From Paraburkholderia sediminicola (GTDB lineage Bacteria; Pseudomonadota; Gammaproteobacteria; Burkholderiales; Burkholderiaceae): a DNA stretch of 64,000 nucleotides. The position numbers and the translations under genes are program-made. The notes under the pieces are model-generated. The model made no database searches. It was not told the origin of the DNA and saw only the letters and a list, made by a program, of their open reading frames with translations. The DNA lies in contig NZ_CADIKC010000017.1 in NCBI RefSeq assembly GCF_902859805.1, positions 1-64,000 of the forward strand, read 5' to 3'. Below are positions 8,906 through 18,258 of the stretch, in pieces; within the stretch, counting starts at the first letter, position 1, and each line of letters begins with the position of its first letter.

Positions 8906-9706
8906 TCAGTTGCGTCCAAGAATCCGCTTCGCCCGAAGAATGACAGGCACGTCCACCATCTTTCCTTCCACTGCAACGGCCCGTCCGCCCGATGCTTCGA
9001 CTGCAGCCATCACCCGCTCTGCCCATTCACGCTCGCTTGGGCTCCACGCGTAGGCTTCGTGTACCGGATTGACCTGCTTCGGATGGATACAAAGCTTTGC
9101 ACCAAAACCAAATCGACGTCCCCGCTTCGCATCACCCAGCACGACCGAGTAATCGTCAAGAGAAGTCGACACACCGTCTACCGGTGCGGGCAGATTCGCC
9201 AGCCTTGATTCGAGTACGATCTGTGACCGGTACATCGCAAGCTCTTCATCATCGCCCTCAAGTCCAAGGTCAACCTGAAAATCCAGGGTTCCAAAAATGA
9301 TCCGACCTACCCGCGGACTTCTACATAGGGCCCGAAGATTGACGAAGCCTGTGGCGGTTTCGACAATCGGCAAGACATGAACGTACGCGGGGGTGTTTTC
9401 GACGAGGACCGCAATCTGCTCCGGAGTTTCTGCTTTCGGGAGAACGATCCCAGTAAGACCCGGCCGTCGGTGCAAAGCCTCAACATCTCTCTCAAACCAA
9501 CGTGTTCCAGCAGCATTAATTCGCACATATGCCGGACGCTCCTCGTCGAGCGTTTCCAGAATCCATCCCCGTGCGGCATCCTTTTCTTCCGCAGGTACTG
9601 CATCCTCCAGGTCAAAGATCAACGCGTCGGCATCCGACGAACGCGCTTTCTCAAAGCGCTCCGGCCGGTTTCCGGGAACAAAAAGATATGACCTCGGTAC
9701 TGTCAT
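8906..9706 (-). CDS. CoA-ester lyase of the HpcH/HpaI (CitE-like) family; candidate citramalyl-CoA lyase
   Basis: 266 residues. RSYLFVPGNRPERF at the N-terminus, DLEDAVPAEEKD (Mg-binding acidic residues), VRINA, GIVLPKAE and ESRLANLPAPVDGV mark the CitE/malyl-CoA lyase family. These enzymes split 3-hydroxyacyl-CoA diacids, for instance citramalyl-CoA to acetyl-CoA and pyruvate. With the CaiB-type transferase and MaoC-type hydratase in the same operon, citramalyl-CoA lyase activity is the best guess; malyl-CoA or similar cannot be excluded. Not classic CitE: no citD acyl carrier gene is nearby. A GTG 15 bases upstream is an alternative start. Confidence 0.85.
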   Translation of the reverse strand: MTVPRSYLFVPGNRPERFEKARSSDADALIFDLEDAVPAEEKDAARGWILETLDEERPAYVRINAAGTRWFERDVEALHRRPGLTGIVLPKAETPEQIAVLVENTPAYVHVLPIVETATGFVNLRALCRSPRVGRIIFGTLDFQVDLGLEGDDEELAMYRSQIVLESRLANLPAPVDGVSTSLDDYSVVLGDAKRGRRFGFGAKLCIHPKQVNPVHEAYAWSPSEREWAERVMAAVEASGGRAVAVEGKMVDVPVILRAKRILGRN

Positions 9707-9797
9707 GGCTATCACTTGCACGTCACTCGCTTGTTATTCGGGGATATCGGATCTGGACCGACAACACGGCCCTAGCAGCAGGATTGCAGCGACCGCC

Positions 9798-10976
9798 TCA
9801 TATGACGCCCGCGGTTCGCAAGCCCTCAACCTGGTCGCTGGTATATCCGAGTTCACTCATAATCGCAGCCGTGTGCTGTCCCAGAGCCGGAACATCGTCC
9901 ATTCGCGGTTCGCATCCGTCGGGGATGCCGGGAGGTAGAAGGGCCGGTACCGTGCCACCTGGAATCGAGACTTCCCGCCATCGATTTCGTGCGGCCAACT
10001 GAGGGTGATTCCACACATCTTCGATAGAATTCATTCTCGCGTTGGCGATCCCGGCGCGGTCAAGCCTCTCTATCACCTGCTCCGCTGTAAGTGTCGAGAA
10101 TTCGTCGACGATGATTTCTCGCAATGCATCGCGCGAGGCGGAACGGGCCGAGTTCGAGGCAAATCGTGTATCGCCGGCGAGAGCGGGAAGCATCAGTACA
10201 CCGTCGCAGAATATTTTCCACTCACGCTCGTTCTGCAGTCCGAGCATGACGGTCTTTCCGTCCCCGGTCGGAAAAGGTCCGTAGGGATAGATAGTCGCGT
10301 GTGACGCGCCAGCCAGAGGCGGCTGACTCTGCCCATTGATCGCGTAATACAGCGGATATCCCATCCACTCGACCATGCTCTCGAGCATCGATACCTCAAT
10401 GTGGCTACCCTTGCCCGTTCGCCCGCGAAGCAGCAGCGCAGACAGGATGCCCGTGTATGCATACATGCCGGCAGCGATATCGGCGATGGAGCAGCCGGCC
10501 TTTGCGGGTGCCCCGGGCGAACCGGTAATGGCAAGGAGGCCCGACTCACTCTGTACGAGGAGGTCGTATGCCTTCTTGTCCCGGTATGGGCCGTCGCCGC
10601 CGTATCCGGATATATCGCAGACACACAGCTTCGGGTATTTGGCACTGAGCGTTTCGAAGTCCAGCCCGAGACGCGCGGAGGCGCCTGGCGCAAGGTTCTG
10701 CACGAGAACGTCGGCCGTTGAGAGCAAGCCTCCAAGCACTTCCTTTGCGTCGGCGTTCTTGACGTCCAGCGTCAGGCTTTCCTTTGAACGGTTTGTCCAA
10801 ACGAAGTGTGACGACATCCCGCCTACCCGCTCGTCATATCCACGCGCGAAGTCTCCCGCGCCGGGGCGCTCGATCTTGATAACCCGCGCCCCCTGGTCAG
10901 CGAGTTGTCGCGTGCAGAAGGGCGCGGCAATCGCATGCTCCAGCGTAACAACCGTAATTCCGTCGAGTGGTCTCAT
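9798..10976 (-). CDS. CaiB/BaiF family (class III) CoA-transferase
   Basis: 392 residues. MRPLDGITVVTLEHAIAAPF, the conserved Asp region around IADIAAGMYAYTGILSALL, and the C-terminal AGIANARMNSIEDVWNHPQL stretch are typical. Such enzymes move CoA between a CoA ester and a carboxylic acid through an aspartyl-CoA intermediate; in itaconate and mesaconate pathways a member of this family uses succinyl-CoA. AAGGAG precedes the ATG. It lies 11 bp after the acyl-CoA dehydrogenase, so translation is probably coupled in one operon. Probable role: activation of the incoming acid. Confidence 0.9.
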   Translation of the reverse strand: MRPLDGITVVTLEHAIAAPFCTRQLADQGARVIKIERPGAGDFARGYDERVGGMSSHFVWTNRSKESLTLDVKNADAKEVLGGLLSTADVLVQNLAPGASARLGLDFETLSAKYPKLCVCDISGYGGDGPYRDKKAYDLLVQSESGLLAITGSPGAPAKAGCSIADIAAGMYAYTGILSALLLRGRTGKGSHIEVSMLESMVEWMGYPLYYAINGQSQPPLAGASHATIYPYGPFPTGDGKTVMLGLQNEREWKIFCDGVLMLPALAGDTRFASNSARSASRDALREIIVDEFSTLTAEQVIERLDRAGIANARMNSIEDVWNHPQLAARNRWREVSIPGGTVPALLPPGIPDGCEPRMDDVPALGQHTAAIMSELGYTSDQVEGLRTAGVI

Positions 10977-10987
10977 TGAGCTGCTCC

Positions 10988-12151
10988 TTAGAAAGACCGC
11001 GGCAGGCCAAGGACGTGCTCGGCGACATAGGAGAGGATCAGATTCGTCGAAATCGGCGCCACCTGATAGAGGCGGGTCTCGCGGAACTTGCGCTCAACGT
11101 CGTATTCACTCGCGAAGCCAAATCCGCCATGGAACTGGAGACAGGCATTTGCCGCCTCCCACGACGCATCTGCAGCAAGCAGTTTGGCCATGTTGGCTTG
11201 TGCGCCGCACGGTTGGTGTGCATCGAAGCGGCGAGCCGCTTCGAAGCGCATCATGCTCGCCGCCTCCACATTGATGTAAGAACGCGCGATCGGAAACTGG
11301 ACGCCCTGGTTTTGCCCGATAGCACGCCCAAATACGACGCGATCCTTAACGTATTGCGAGACCTTATCCACGAACCAATAGCCGTCGCCAATACATTCCG
11401 CGGCAATCAGCGTACGCTCGGCATTCAGGCCATCCAGAATGTACTTGAACCCCTGCCCCTCTTTCCCGATAAGGTTTTCAGCAGGGATCTCCAGATTGTC
11501 GAAAAAAAGTTCGTTTGTCTCATGGTTGACCATGTTCGGAATCGGTCGAACAGTCATTCCATGACGGACTGCTTCAGGAATGTCAACGATGAAGATCGAC
11601 ATGCCCTCGGACTTTTTCTGCACCTCACTCAGCGGCGTTGTCCGCGCAAGCAGGATCATCAGATCGGAGTGCTGGACCCGCGAAATCCAGACTTTCTGAC
11701 CATTTATCACGTACCGGTCGCCTCGACGCTCGGCAGTGGTCTTGATCTTGGTGGTGTCAGTGCCGGTAGTCGGTTCGGTCACGGCCATTGACTGCAGACG
11801 CAACTCGCCGCTCGCAATCATCGGCAGATACCGGCGCTTTTGCTCCTCCGAACCGTGACGCAACAACGTACCCATGTTGTACATCTGCCCGTGGCAAGCA
11901 CCCGAGTTGCCGCCCGACCTGTTAATTTCCTCCATGATGATCGACGCCTCGGTGAGACCAAGGCCCGAGCCGCCATACTCCTGGGGAATGAGGGCTGCGA
12001 GCCATCCCGCCTTGGTCAACGCGTCGACGAATACTTCGGGATAGCCGCGCTCGTCGTCGATCTTCCGGAAGTATTCGGCAGGAAACTCCTGACAAAGATC
12101 GCGGACTGCCTCGCGGATGTCCTGAAAACTATCTGAATGACTCGTGTGCAT
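10988..12151 (-). CDS. Acyl-CoA dehydrogenase
   Basis: About 387 residues. Standard three-domain ACAD fold: LQSMAVTEPTTGTDTTKIKT (FAD-contacting region), INGQKVWISR, the GRAIGQNQGVQFPIAR signature and the C-terminal LQFHGGFGFASEYDVERKFRE segment. In most short-chain members the catalytic Glu lies in the C-terminal domain. It passes electrons to EtfAB, encoded downstream. In this setting it could oxidise a saturated diacid thioester such as methylsuccinyl-CoA (inference). The ATG at 12151, with CAGGG upstream, is preferred over a TTG nine bases earlier. Confidence 0.92.
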   Translation of the reverse strand: MHTSHSDSFQDIREAVRDLCQEFPAEYFRKIDDERGYPEVFVDALTKAGWLAALIPQEYGGSGLGLTEASIIMEEINRSGGNSGACHGQMYNMGTLLRHGSEEQKRRYLPMIASGELRLQSMAVTEPTTGTDTTKIKTTAERRGDRYVINGQKVWISRVQHSDLMILLARTTPLSEVQKKSEGMSIFIVDIPEAVRHGMTVRPIPNMVNHETNELFFDNLEIPAENLIGKEGQGFKYILDGLNAERTLIAAECIGDGYWFVDKVSQYVKDRVVFGRAIGQNQGVQFPIARSYINVEAASMMRFEAARRFDAHQPCGAQANMAKLLAADASWEAANACLQFHGGFGFASEYDVERKFRETRLYQVAPISTNLILSYVAEHVLGLPRSF

Positions 12152-12176
12152 GATGATCAACCCTGAAGTATAACAA

Positions 12177-13019
12177 TTAGGAGTGCATAGCCGTGGCTTG
12201 CATCGTCAGGAAGCCCTCGTGGTCCCTGGCCCACAACTCAATCTGACCGTCTGTTTCGCCCCGTTTGACGCAGAGCGCGAACCGTACATCCGCGAAGGTC
12301 GGCCGGACCGCGCGAAAATTGAAAGTCTGCAGTGTCGCGTCAGGAAACTGCCGCGCATGCAGATCAAGAAGCAGGGTCGCGATCAGTGGGCCATGCACGA
12401 CAAGACCGGGATACCCCTCCTCATTTGTCGCATAGGGTTGGTCGTAGTGGATACGATGCCCGTTGAACGTCAACGCGGAATAGCGAAAGAGCATCACCGG
12501 ATCAGCCGTGAGCTCACGCGAATAATCTTCATTCACAGGCGAAGGCGTGGGGTCAACCGGGCGCACGCCTGGCAGCGCGACGTCGCGGTAGACAATGTCC
12601 TGTTCTTCGGAAATTGCGAGTTCGTCCCCAGCCGTGATGTCGTGACGCACGGTGACAAAAACCAGCTTGCCGGAACGGCCCGATTTTTCGTTGATGCTGA
12701 GAATCGTGGAGGTACGCCGGACTCGGTCACCTTTCTTTAGAGGGCGGTGAAAAGTCAGCCGACCCGCAGCCCACATCCGCCGCGGCAGGGCGATGGGAGG
12801 AAGAAAGCCGCCCCGTGCGGGATGCCCGTCGGCGCCAAGCTCGGCCTGCTTTCCAGCAGGAAGGAAATATAGCCAGTGCCAACCAGGCGGGACGTGGCTC
12901 TCAGGTGTATCGCGATCCAGCGTAGCCGCCAGCGCGGTCAGCGGAAAATCGGTAACTGTGTCCTCTAACACCGCGGTCCGATTCAACCATGGTGCGTACG
13001 GATGGGCGTCGTCTCCCAT
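12177..13019 (-). CDS. MaoC-like / FAS1-type dehydratase; candidate itaconyl- or mesaconyl-CoA hydratase
   Basis: 280 residues, a two-hotdog arrangement. The N-terminal half has the MaoC_dehydrat_N-like segment with FLPPIALPRRMWAAGRLTF and PLKKGDRVRRTSTI; the C-terminal half carries LTFNGHRIHYDQPYA, containing the HxIHYD hydratase motif. Members include HTD2-type dehydratases, mesaconyl-C4-CoA hydratase and itaconyl-CoA hydratase. With the CaiB-type transferase and the CitE-like lyase it makes the standard three-step C5-diacid route. First gene of the minus operon, divergent from the LysR gene. The ATG at 13019 has GGAGA upstream. Confidence 0.85.
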   Translation of the reverse strand: MGDDAHPYAPWLNRTAVLEDTVTDFPLTALAATLDRDTPESHVPPGWHWLYFLPAGKQAELGADGHPARGGFLPPIALPRRMWAAGRLTFHRPLKKGDRVRRTSTILSINEKSGRSGKLVFVTVRHDITAGDELAISEEQDIVYRDVALPGVRPVDPTPSPVNEDYSRELTADPVMLFRYSALTFNGHRIHYDQPYATNEEGYPGLVVHGPLIATLLLDLHARQFPDATLQTFNFRAVRPTFADVRFALCVKRGETDGQIELWARDHEGFLTMQATAMHS

Positions 13020-13191
13020 GTTGTTGTCTCCAATTTGATTTGCCCCTCTTTGCATGACACGCGACGCTCACAAATGAGTGCCGCTCCACAGTCGGTACGG
13101 GAAAGTCCCTAGTACTTTCCTGTCTGCAGGCACACGTTCGCGGCTTCAAGGCTTGGAGTGATTGTTGTAGGATTGGGCGAACACATCAATT

Positions 13192-13215
13192 GCATAGCAG
13201 CTATATCAGCTATGC
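13192..13215. promoter_or_regulatory. Operator in the LysR / catabolic-operon divergent promoter
   Basis: Inverted repeat GCATAGC-N10-GCTATGC, with a second overlapping TAGCAGCTA palindrome inside. It lies between the divergent hydratase operon (start 13019) and the LysR gene (start 13235), the normal place for an autoregulated LysR operator. The same half-sites recur at 99, 7076 and 14253. Confidence 0.75.
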
Positions 13216-13234
13216 TCATTTTGCAGGAGTCGTG

Positions 13235-14173
13235 GTGGACCTGAAGCGTCTGGAACTGCTGATGCATGTCGCCGACTTCGGCAGCTTCTCGAAAGCTTCG
13301 ACTGTCCTCGGGCTTGCACAGCCGGCGCTGGGCCGACAGATACAGAAGCTGGAAGAAGAATGCGGGGTGCGTCTGTTGTATCGCCACGGGCGTGGCGTGA
13401 CTCTCACCCCGGAAGGCACTACCCTGATCGAACGGGCCAGGCCGCTGCTTCGTCAACTCATCGCGATCCCCTCCGAACTGCAATCTGAGCTGGCGTCGCC
13501 GCGTGGTTCCGTCACGGTTGGTCTCACGCCCACCGTCTGCAACCTGCTGGGACTGCGCCTGATTCGCGCGCTCAAACAGAAATATCCGCTGCTGCACGTG
13601 AACGTGATTAGTGGGTACAGTGGGTACGTCCACGAATGGCTCGTCGACGGGCGGGTGGACCTCGCTATCCTGCATGATGCCCGCCGCTCCTCGACGGTCG
13701 CCGTCGAACCGCTCGCCGGTGCGGAACTCTTTTTCGTCAGCCCGACTGCTCGAACCACGTTTTCGGTTCCAGCCACGATCAGTCTTTCGAGCATCGCCGA
13801 GGTGCCCCTGGTTCTTCCGACGCGGAATCATGGTCTACGTCGAACGTTGGAGTACGCCGCAAGCAACGCAGCGGTTACGCTAAAGGTCGAGTACGAGGTC
13901 GATACGCTCGATCTTCTGAAGGAAATTGTAATCGCCGGGCTCGCTTGCACGATACTTGCACGCCCTGCCGTGACCAAGGAGGTCCGAAGCGGCGTTGTCC
14001 AGATCAACGCCGTTGACGGTCCAAAGTTAAATACGCGGCTGGTACTTGCGACAGCCGTGGGCAGACCCCTGACTCGCGCCGTGCGCGTCGTCGAACTTGA
14101 ACTCGCCGCGCTCGTGAAGCACATGCTGGCAGAAGAACAGGAAGAGACGGGCCTCTTCCATGTTGACGGTTGA
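13235..14173 (+). CDS. LysR family transcriptional regulator
   Basis: About 312 residues. The N-terminal winged helix-turn-helix is clear: LKRLELLMHVADFGSFSKAS, then AQPALGRQIQKLEEECGVRL. An effector-binding domain of two alpha/beta lobes follows, with GLTPTVCNLLGLRLI at its start. The GTG at 13235 is preferred since CAGGAG lies five bases upstream and LysR proteins usually begin a few residues before this helix. Divergent from the hydratase-dehydrogenase-transferase-lyase operon, with an operator in the shared promoter. Probably the pathway-specific regulator, sensing a pathway acid or CoA ester (inference). Confidence 0.92.
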   Translation: MDLKRLELLMHVADFGSFSKASTVLGLAQPALGRQIQKLEEECGVRLLYRHGRGVTLTPEGTTLIERARPLLRQLIAIPSELQSELASPRGSVTVGLTPTVCNLLGLRLIRALKQKYPLLHVNVISGYSGYVHEWLVDGRVDLAILHDARRSSTVAVEPLAGAELFFVSPTARTTFSVPATISLSSIAEVPLVLPTRNHGLRRTLEYAASNAAVTLKVEYEVDTLDLLKEIVIAGLACTILARPAVTKEVRSGVVQINAVDGPKLNTRLVLATAVGRPLTRAVRVVELELAALVKHMLAEEQEETGLFHVDG

Positions 14174-14252
14174 TATTTGGCTATTAGCCCTGTCTGGCGG
14201 CAAACTCCCGCAGACTCGCTGCCCGCCGGGCGGTTCGAAATGACCGAGACCA

Positions 14253-14267
14253 GCATAGCTGCTATGC
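14253..14267. promoter_or_regulatory. Operator palindrome upstream of the ALDH-citF operon
   Basis: Perfect 15-bp palindrome GCATAGC-T-GCTATGC about 230 bp before the ALDH start. It is the same arm sequence as the LysR-adjacent site, so this operon probably belongs to the same regulon. Confidence 0.7.
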
Positions 14268-14495
14268 CTGTTATGCCCTTGATGCCCAGTCGTCCCCGCC
14301 TGACAATCAGTTCAGGAATCGATAGACACGCGCCGAAGCGCCCATCGGTCGTCACACTCTGACCGGCGTAAAAATCCTGCTCACCGAGCCCTGCGTATAG
14401 ACATACGTTTGTCTGTCATTCCAGGCGACTCGCGATGTACCGAAACCCTCAGCCGGCAGAACGAAGCTGCCCATGTCTTTTGCGAAGGACTCCGA

Positions 14496-15953
14496 ATGTT
14501 CAAACTCACACGATCCGATCTTTTCCGTGAGGCCGCCTATGTTGGTGGGCAATGGTCCACAGGAAACAGCGACGCCTATATGGAAATACGCAATCCGGCC
14601 ACGGGTGAAGTCGTAGGACGCGTCCCCTCGTTGAGTCGTGAAGAAGTTCGAGAGGCGATTCTGCTTGCCGACCACGCGTTTCAGGATTTCCGTCGCTGGA
14701 CGGGCAAGGCCCGCGGGGCAGTCCTCAGAAAGTGGGCCGCACTTATGCTCGAGAACAAAGACGATCTCGCCCAGATCATGACGGCTGAACAGGGCAAGCC
14801 GCTCGCGGAAGCACGCGGCGAAATCGACTATGCCGCATCGTTTCTCGATTGGTTCGGCGAAGAGGCAAAGCGGGTCTATGGCGAGACGATTCCTGCCCCC
14901 CGTGACAATCAGCGCATCACGGTTATCCGGCAACCCGTGGGTGTATGTGCCGCGATTACACCATGGAACTTCCCGTCTGGGATGGTGACCCGAAAGGTCG
15001 CACCCGCGATAGCTTCTGGATGCACGGTATTGTTAAAGCCTGCTCCTCAGACACCGTTTTCGGCCTTGGCGCTATGCGTTCTGGCTGAGGAAGCGGGGCT
15101 GCCTAAGGGCGTGTTGTCTGTGCTCACTGGGGACGCCGTGGAAATCGGTGGCGAGATTATCCGTAGTGAGACAGTCCGCAAGCTTTCATTCACCGGCTCC
15201 ACTCCCGTAGGCAAAAAGCTGATGGCGGAGTGCGCCGGCACGGTGAAAAAAGTCTCGCTTGAGCTGGGCGGGAATGCTCCCTTTATTGTTTTCGACGATG
15301 CTGACGTTGAGTCGGCTGTGCAGGGCGCGATTGCGTCTAAGTTCCGGAATGCCGGGCAAACATGCGTCTGCGCAAACCGCTTCTTTGTTCAGCATGGCAT
15401 CTACGACGCCTTTGTCAACAAGCTCACCGAGGTCGTAAAGGGCATGCGTATGGGTCGAGGAACGGAAGAAGGCGTAACGCTCGGTCCGTTGATCGATTCG
15501 AACGCCTTCAGCAAAGTCAGCCGGTTGGTCGATGAGGCCCGGTCCAAAGGCGCAACCGTCTTAACCGGTGGAACACAGCACCCTGCCGGAGCCCAGTTTT
15601 TCGCGCCAACGGTTGTGACAGATGTGACCAACGATATGACGATCGCCAATGAGGAGATCTTCGGACCGGTCGTATCGATCACCCGATTTAGCGACGAGCA
15701 GGAGGCGGTAGCCCTGGCAAACAGTACACGCTACGGGCTCGCAGCTTACTTCTACACGTCAGACCTGAACCGCAGCGTCCGGATTTCGGAGGCACTCGAT
15801 TTCGGAATCGTCGGTATCAACGAAGGTGCCGTATCGACTGAAGTCGCACCTTTCGGTGGCTTCAAGGAGTCCGGCTTCGGCAAGGAAGGTTCGAAGCATG
15901 GTATCGACGAATATTCCGAGCGCAAGTACATCTGTCTCGGCAACGTTCGGTGA
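14496..15953 (+). CDS. NAD(P)-dependent aldehyde dehydrogenase, succinate-semialdehyde dehydrogenase (GabD)-like
   Basis: 485 residues, the usual GabD length, with collinear GabD motifs. Catalytic residues are all present: N158 (TPWNFP), K181 (LLKPAP), E256 (LELGGN) and C290 (GQTCVCANR), with the second Cys two residues on as in GabD. Oxidises a semialdehyde to the acid with NAD(P). Start ATG 14496 with AAGGA upstream; the frame is open earlier but those residues do not match the family. It forms a pair with the citF-like gene 78 bp downstream. A second, damaged copy of the pair lies 3.8 kb downstream. The substrate is unproven. Confidence 0.92.
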   Translation: MFKLTRSDLFREAAYVGGQWSTGNSDAYMEIRNPATGEVVGRVPSLSREEVREAILLADHAFQDFRRWTGKARGAVLRKWAALMLENKDDLAQIMTAEQGKPLAEARGEIDYAASFLDWFGEEAKRVYGETIPAPRDNQRITVIRQPVGVCAAITPWNFPSGMVTRKVAPAIASGCTVLLKPAPQTPFSALALCVLAEEAGLPKGVLSVLTGDAVEIGGEIIRSETVRKLSFTGSTPVGKKLMAECAGTVKKVSLELGGNAPFIVFDDADVESAVQGAIASKFRNAGQTCVCANRFFVQHGIYDAFVNKLTEVVKGMRMGRGTEEGVTLGPLIDSNAFSKVSRLVDEARSKGATVLTGGTQHPAGAQFFAPTVVTDVTNDMTIANEEIFGPVVSITRFSDEQEAVALANSTRYGLAAYFYTSDLNRSVRISEALDFGIVGINEGAVSTEVAPFGGFKESGFGKEGSKHGIDEYSERKYICLGNVR

Positions 15954-16031
15954 TTTTTGCTGTGGCGATCCCCTGAAACACGGGTGTCCGAGTTCCGTTG
16001 GCGGCTGTAACCGAGGGTGAGGACTGGGAAG

Positions 16032-17570
16032 ATGAGAAATGCATTGGGGCGAGAAATACCGTCCGACATAGTCGGGAACACGTCGCTACGCCCGTATGGC
16101 GAGGCTACCTGCGACGGTCCGGAACGTTCCGCATCACGTTGCGTCGTGTCCGGGGCGGCAAAACTTCTTCCAGATCTGAAGACCGCGCTACGAGAAGCCG
16201 GTGCCCGAAACGGCTCGACGCTATCGTTCCATCATCACTTGCGCAACGGCGACCACGTTTTGAACATGGTGCTGGACGCGGCTGCTGAACTCGGGCTCAC
16301 CGATCTCAGAATCGCTCCCAGTTCCATCTTCCCCGTTCACGCAAAACTGGTCGAACACATTCAACGAGGCGTCGTCAGTTCGATCTACACAGCTTATGTC
16401 GTTGGACCTGTTGCTGCAGCTATTGGGGCGGGAGATCTGCGCGACGTCGCGGTCTTGCAGACTCACGGCGGACGGGCGCGAGCGATAGAGTCTGGCGAGC
16501 TTGCAATTGATATCGCCTTCATCGCCGCGCCGACGGCCGACGACTATGGCAACGTCAACGGAATTGACGGTCCAAGTGCCTGCGGCTCACTCGGCTATGC
16601 GCTGGTCGATGCGCGGCACGCGCGCCGCGTGGTCGCGGTGACAGACCACCTCGTACCCTACCCTGCCCGACGCGCCGATATCACCCAGGATCTGGTTGAC
16701 ATGGTGGTTGTGGTCGAATCGATCGGCGACGCAGCGCAGATCGTTTCAGGCACAACCCGCATTACTGACGATCCCATTGGTCTCGAAATCGCCGCTACGA
16801 CAGCGAAAGTGATTGAAGCCGCGAATTTGCTGGTCGACGGCTTCTCCTTTCAGACGGGCGCTGGTGGAATTTCGCTGGCGGTAGCGAAGTTCGTAGGCGA
16901 GCGGATGCGCTCGGCCGGAATATGCGGAAGTTTCGCAGCCGGCGGCGTCACCGCGATGACAGTTCAAATGTTGGAGGCGGGGCTTTTCAGCTGCATTTTT
17001 GACGTGCAGTGCTTCGATCTGGAAGCAATCAGGTCATACCGTGAGAACGCCGACCATCAATGCATGTCTGCCTCGCTGTATGCGAACCCGTGGAATGCGG
17101 GAGCCATCGTCAATCGACTCGATGCGATGATTCTCGGCGCAACCGAAGTTGACCTCGATTTCAACGTCAACGTCACTACCCGCTCTAATGGATCAATCAC
17201 CGGTGGTTCCGGCGGACACAGCGACACTGCGGCGGGCGCGAAGGCTGCCATCGTTACGACTCGGCTGCGCGCGGGGTTGGTCCCAAAGATCGTTGAACGC
17301 GTGACAACTGCGACAACCCCGGGGACGACCGTTGATGTGGTTGTTACCGAGGCGGGCCTTGCAGTTAATCCGGGTCGCCCTGATCTGAAAGATCGCCTCA
17401 TAGCGGCTGGAATTCCCGTCGTTTCCATTGAGCGGCTCCGTGACTTTGCCGCTGCCGGTTCAGGGTCCTGCTGCGAAACTCGCCTGATCGATGACGGACG
17501 CGTCGTCGCACTCCAGCAATACCGTGACGGCACGGTGATCGACGTCATCAGGCAAACCAGACGTCAGTAG
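16032..17570 (+). CDS. Citrate lyase alpha subunit-like CoA-transferase (CitF family)
   Basis: About 512 residues, full CitF length. SFHHHLRNGDHVLNMV and the later GASG-like stretches SITGGSGGHSDTAAGAK and VDVVVTEAGLAVNPGRPDL are characteristic. In citrate and citramalate lyases the alpha subunit moves the acyl carrier thioester onto the substrate. No citD, citG, citX or adjacent citE is present, so it may work as a free-standing CoA-transferase or pair with the CitE-like lyase encoded at 8906. ATG 16032 is favoured over a GTG at 16017. Likely co-transcribed with the ALDH gene. Confidence 0.85.
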   Translation: MRNALGREIPSDIVGNTSLRPYGEATCDGPERSASRCVVSGAAKLLPDLKTALREAGARNGSTLSFHHHLRNGDHVLNMVLDAAAELGLTDLRIAPSSIFPVHAKLVEHIQRGVVSSIYTAYVVGPVAAAIGAGDLRDVAVLQTHGGRARAIESGELAIDIAFIAAPTADDYGNVNGIDGPSACGSLGYALVDARHARRVVAVTDHLVPYPARRADITQDLVDMVVVVESIGDAAQIVSGTTRITDDPIGLEIAATTAKVIEAANLLVDGFSFQTGAGGISLAVAKFVGERMRSAGICGSFAAGGVTAMTVQMLEAGLFSCIFDVQCFDLEAIRSYRENADHQCMSASLYANPWNAGAIVNRLDAMILGATEVDLDFNVNVTTRSNGSITGGSGGHSDTAAGAKAAIVTTRLRAGLVPKIVERVTTATTPGTTVDVVVTEAGLAVNPGRPDLKDRLIAAGIPVVSIERLRDFAAAGSGSCCETRLIDDGRVVALQQYRDGTVIDVIRQTRRQ

Positions 17571-18258
17571 GTTGCTTCTCCTTCTCTTCAGGGATCAAAC
17601 CATGAATCTCCGCGCCACTCTTTCGCCGCAGACAGCCGTCGTAATCAGCGAACCATCGCCTGACATTGAGTCCCCCAGGACCGATGCGACGGTGTTGACG
17701 TCCCAACCTCGAACGCCGGAACATCGCCGTTTTGACTGGATGGACACGCATCTACCCTTTGCACAGGTTGAATATTGATGGCCAGGCGCCCTTTCCCACT
17801 CCATCGGCGGGCACATGATGAGCGCCAGCTAAAGAGACGGCGCGCGACACCCGTGTCACTGCGGCCGCGAGAAGGAGTGTTCCGCCTCGTCAGTACCTTA
17901 TTCGCGTATCTGAAGTGCCCGGAAATCGCGATACAAAGCATGGTCCCGTTCCTGTACATGAGGTGGGAGCCGATCCAGGCTGGCGACCTCCGATGTCCGA
18001 GCAGGGATACAGAGTGCTGTCGCACACTGCCACCACCGCGCTAATGCCATGAATTATCCGTAACGAAGGCGACGTTCCGTGGCAGGCAAGATCGCTTGTC
18101 GGCGCAGGCCGCCGGGACGGTTGCCAAGGGCTATCGGGTGTACGAGATGCGGTGCAGAGAATGCGTCAGCCCAGTCTCAGGCATCGCGCTCAAAGCATTC
18201 GCAATATTTGTCGACGGGGAACCCGCTACGACGGAGTACTTCGCGTTGAGGAGTGACC
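17571..18258 (+). other. Non-coding gap between the two ALDH copies
   Basis: About 690 bp with no reading frame that resembles a known protein and no clear terminator. It separates the intact ALDH-citF pair from its decayed duplicate, so it may hold the duplication joint and eroded sequence. Confidence 0.4.
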
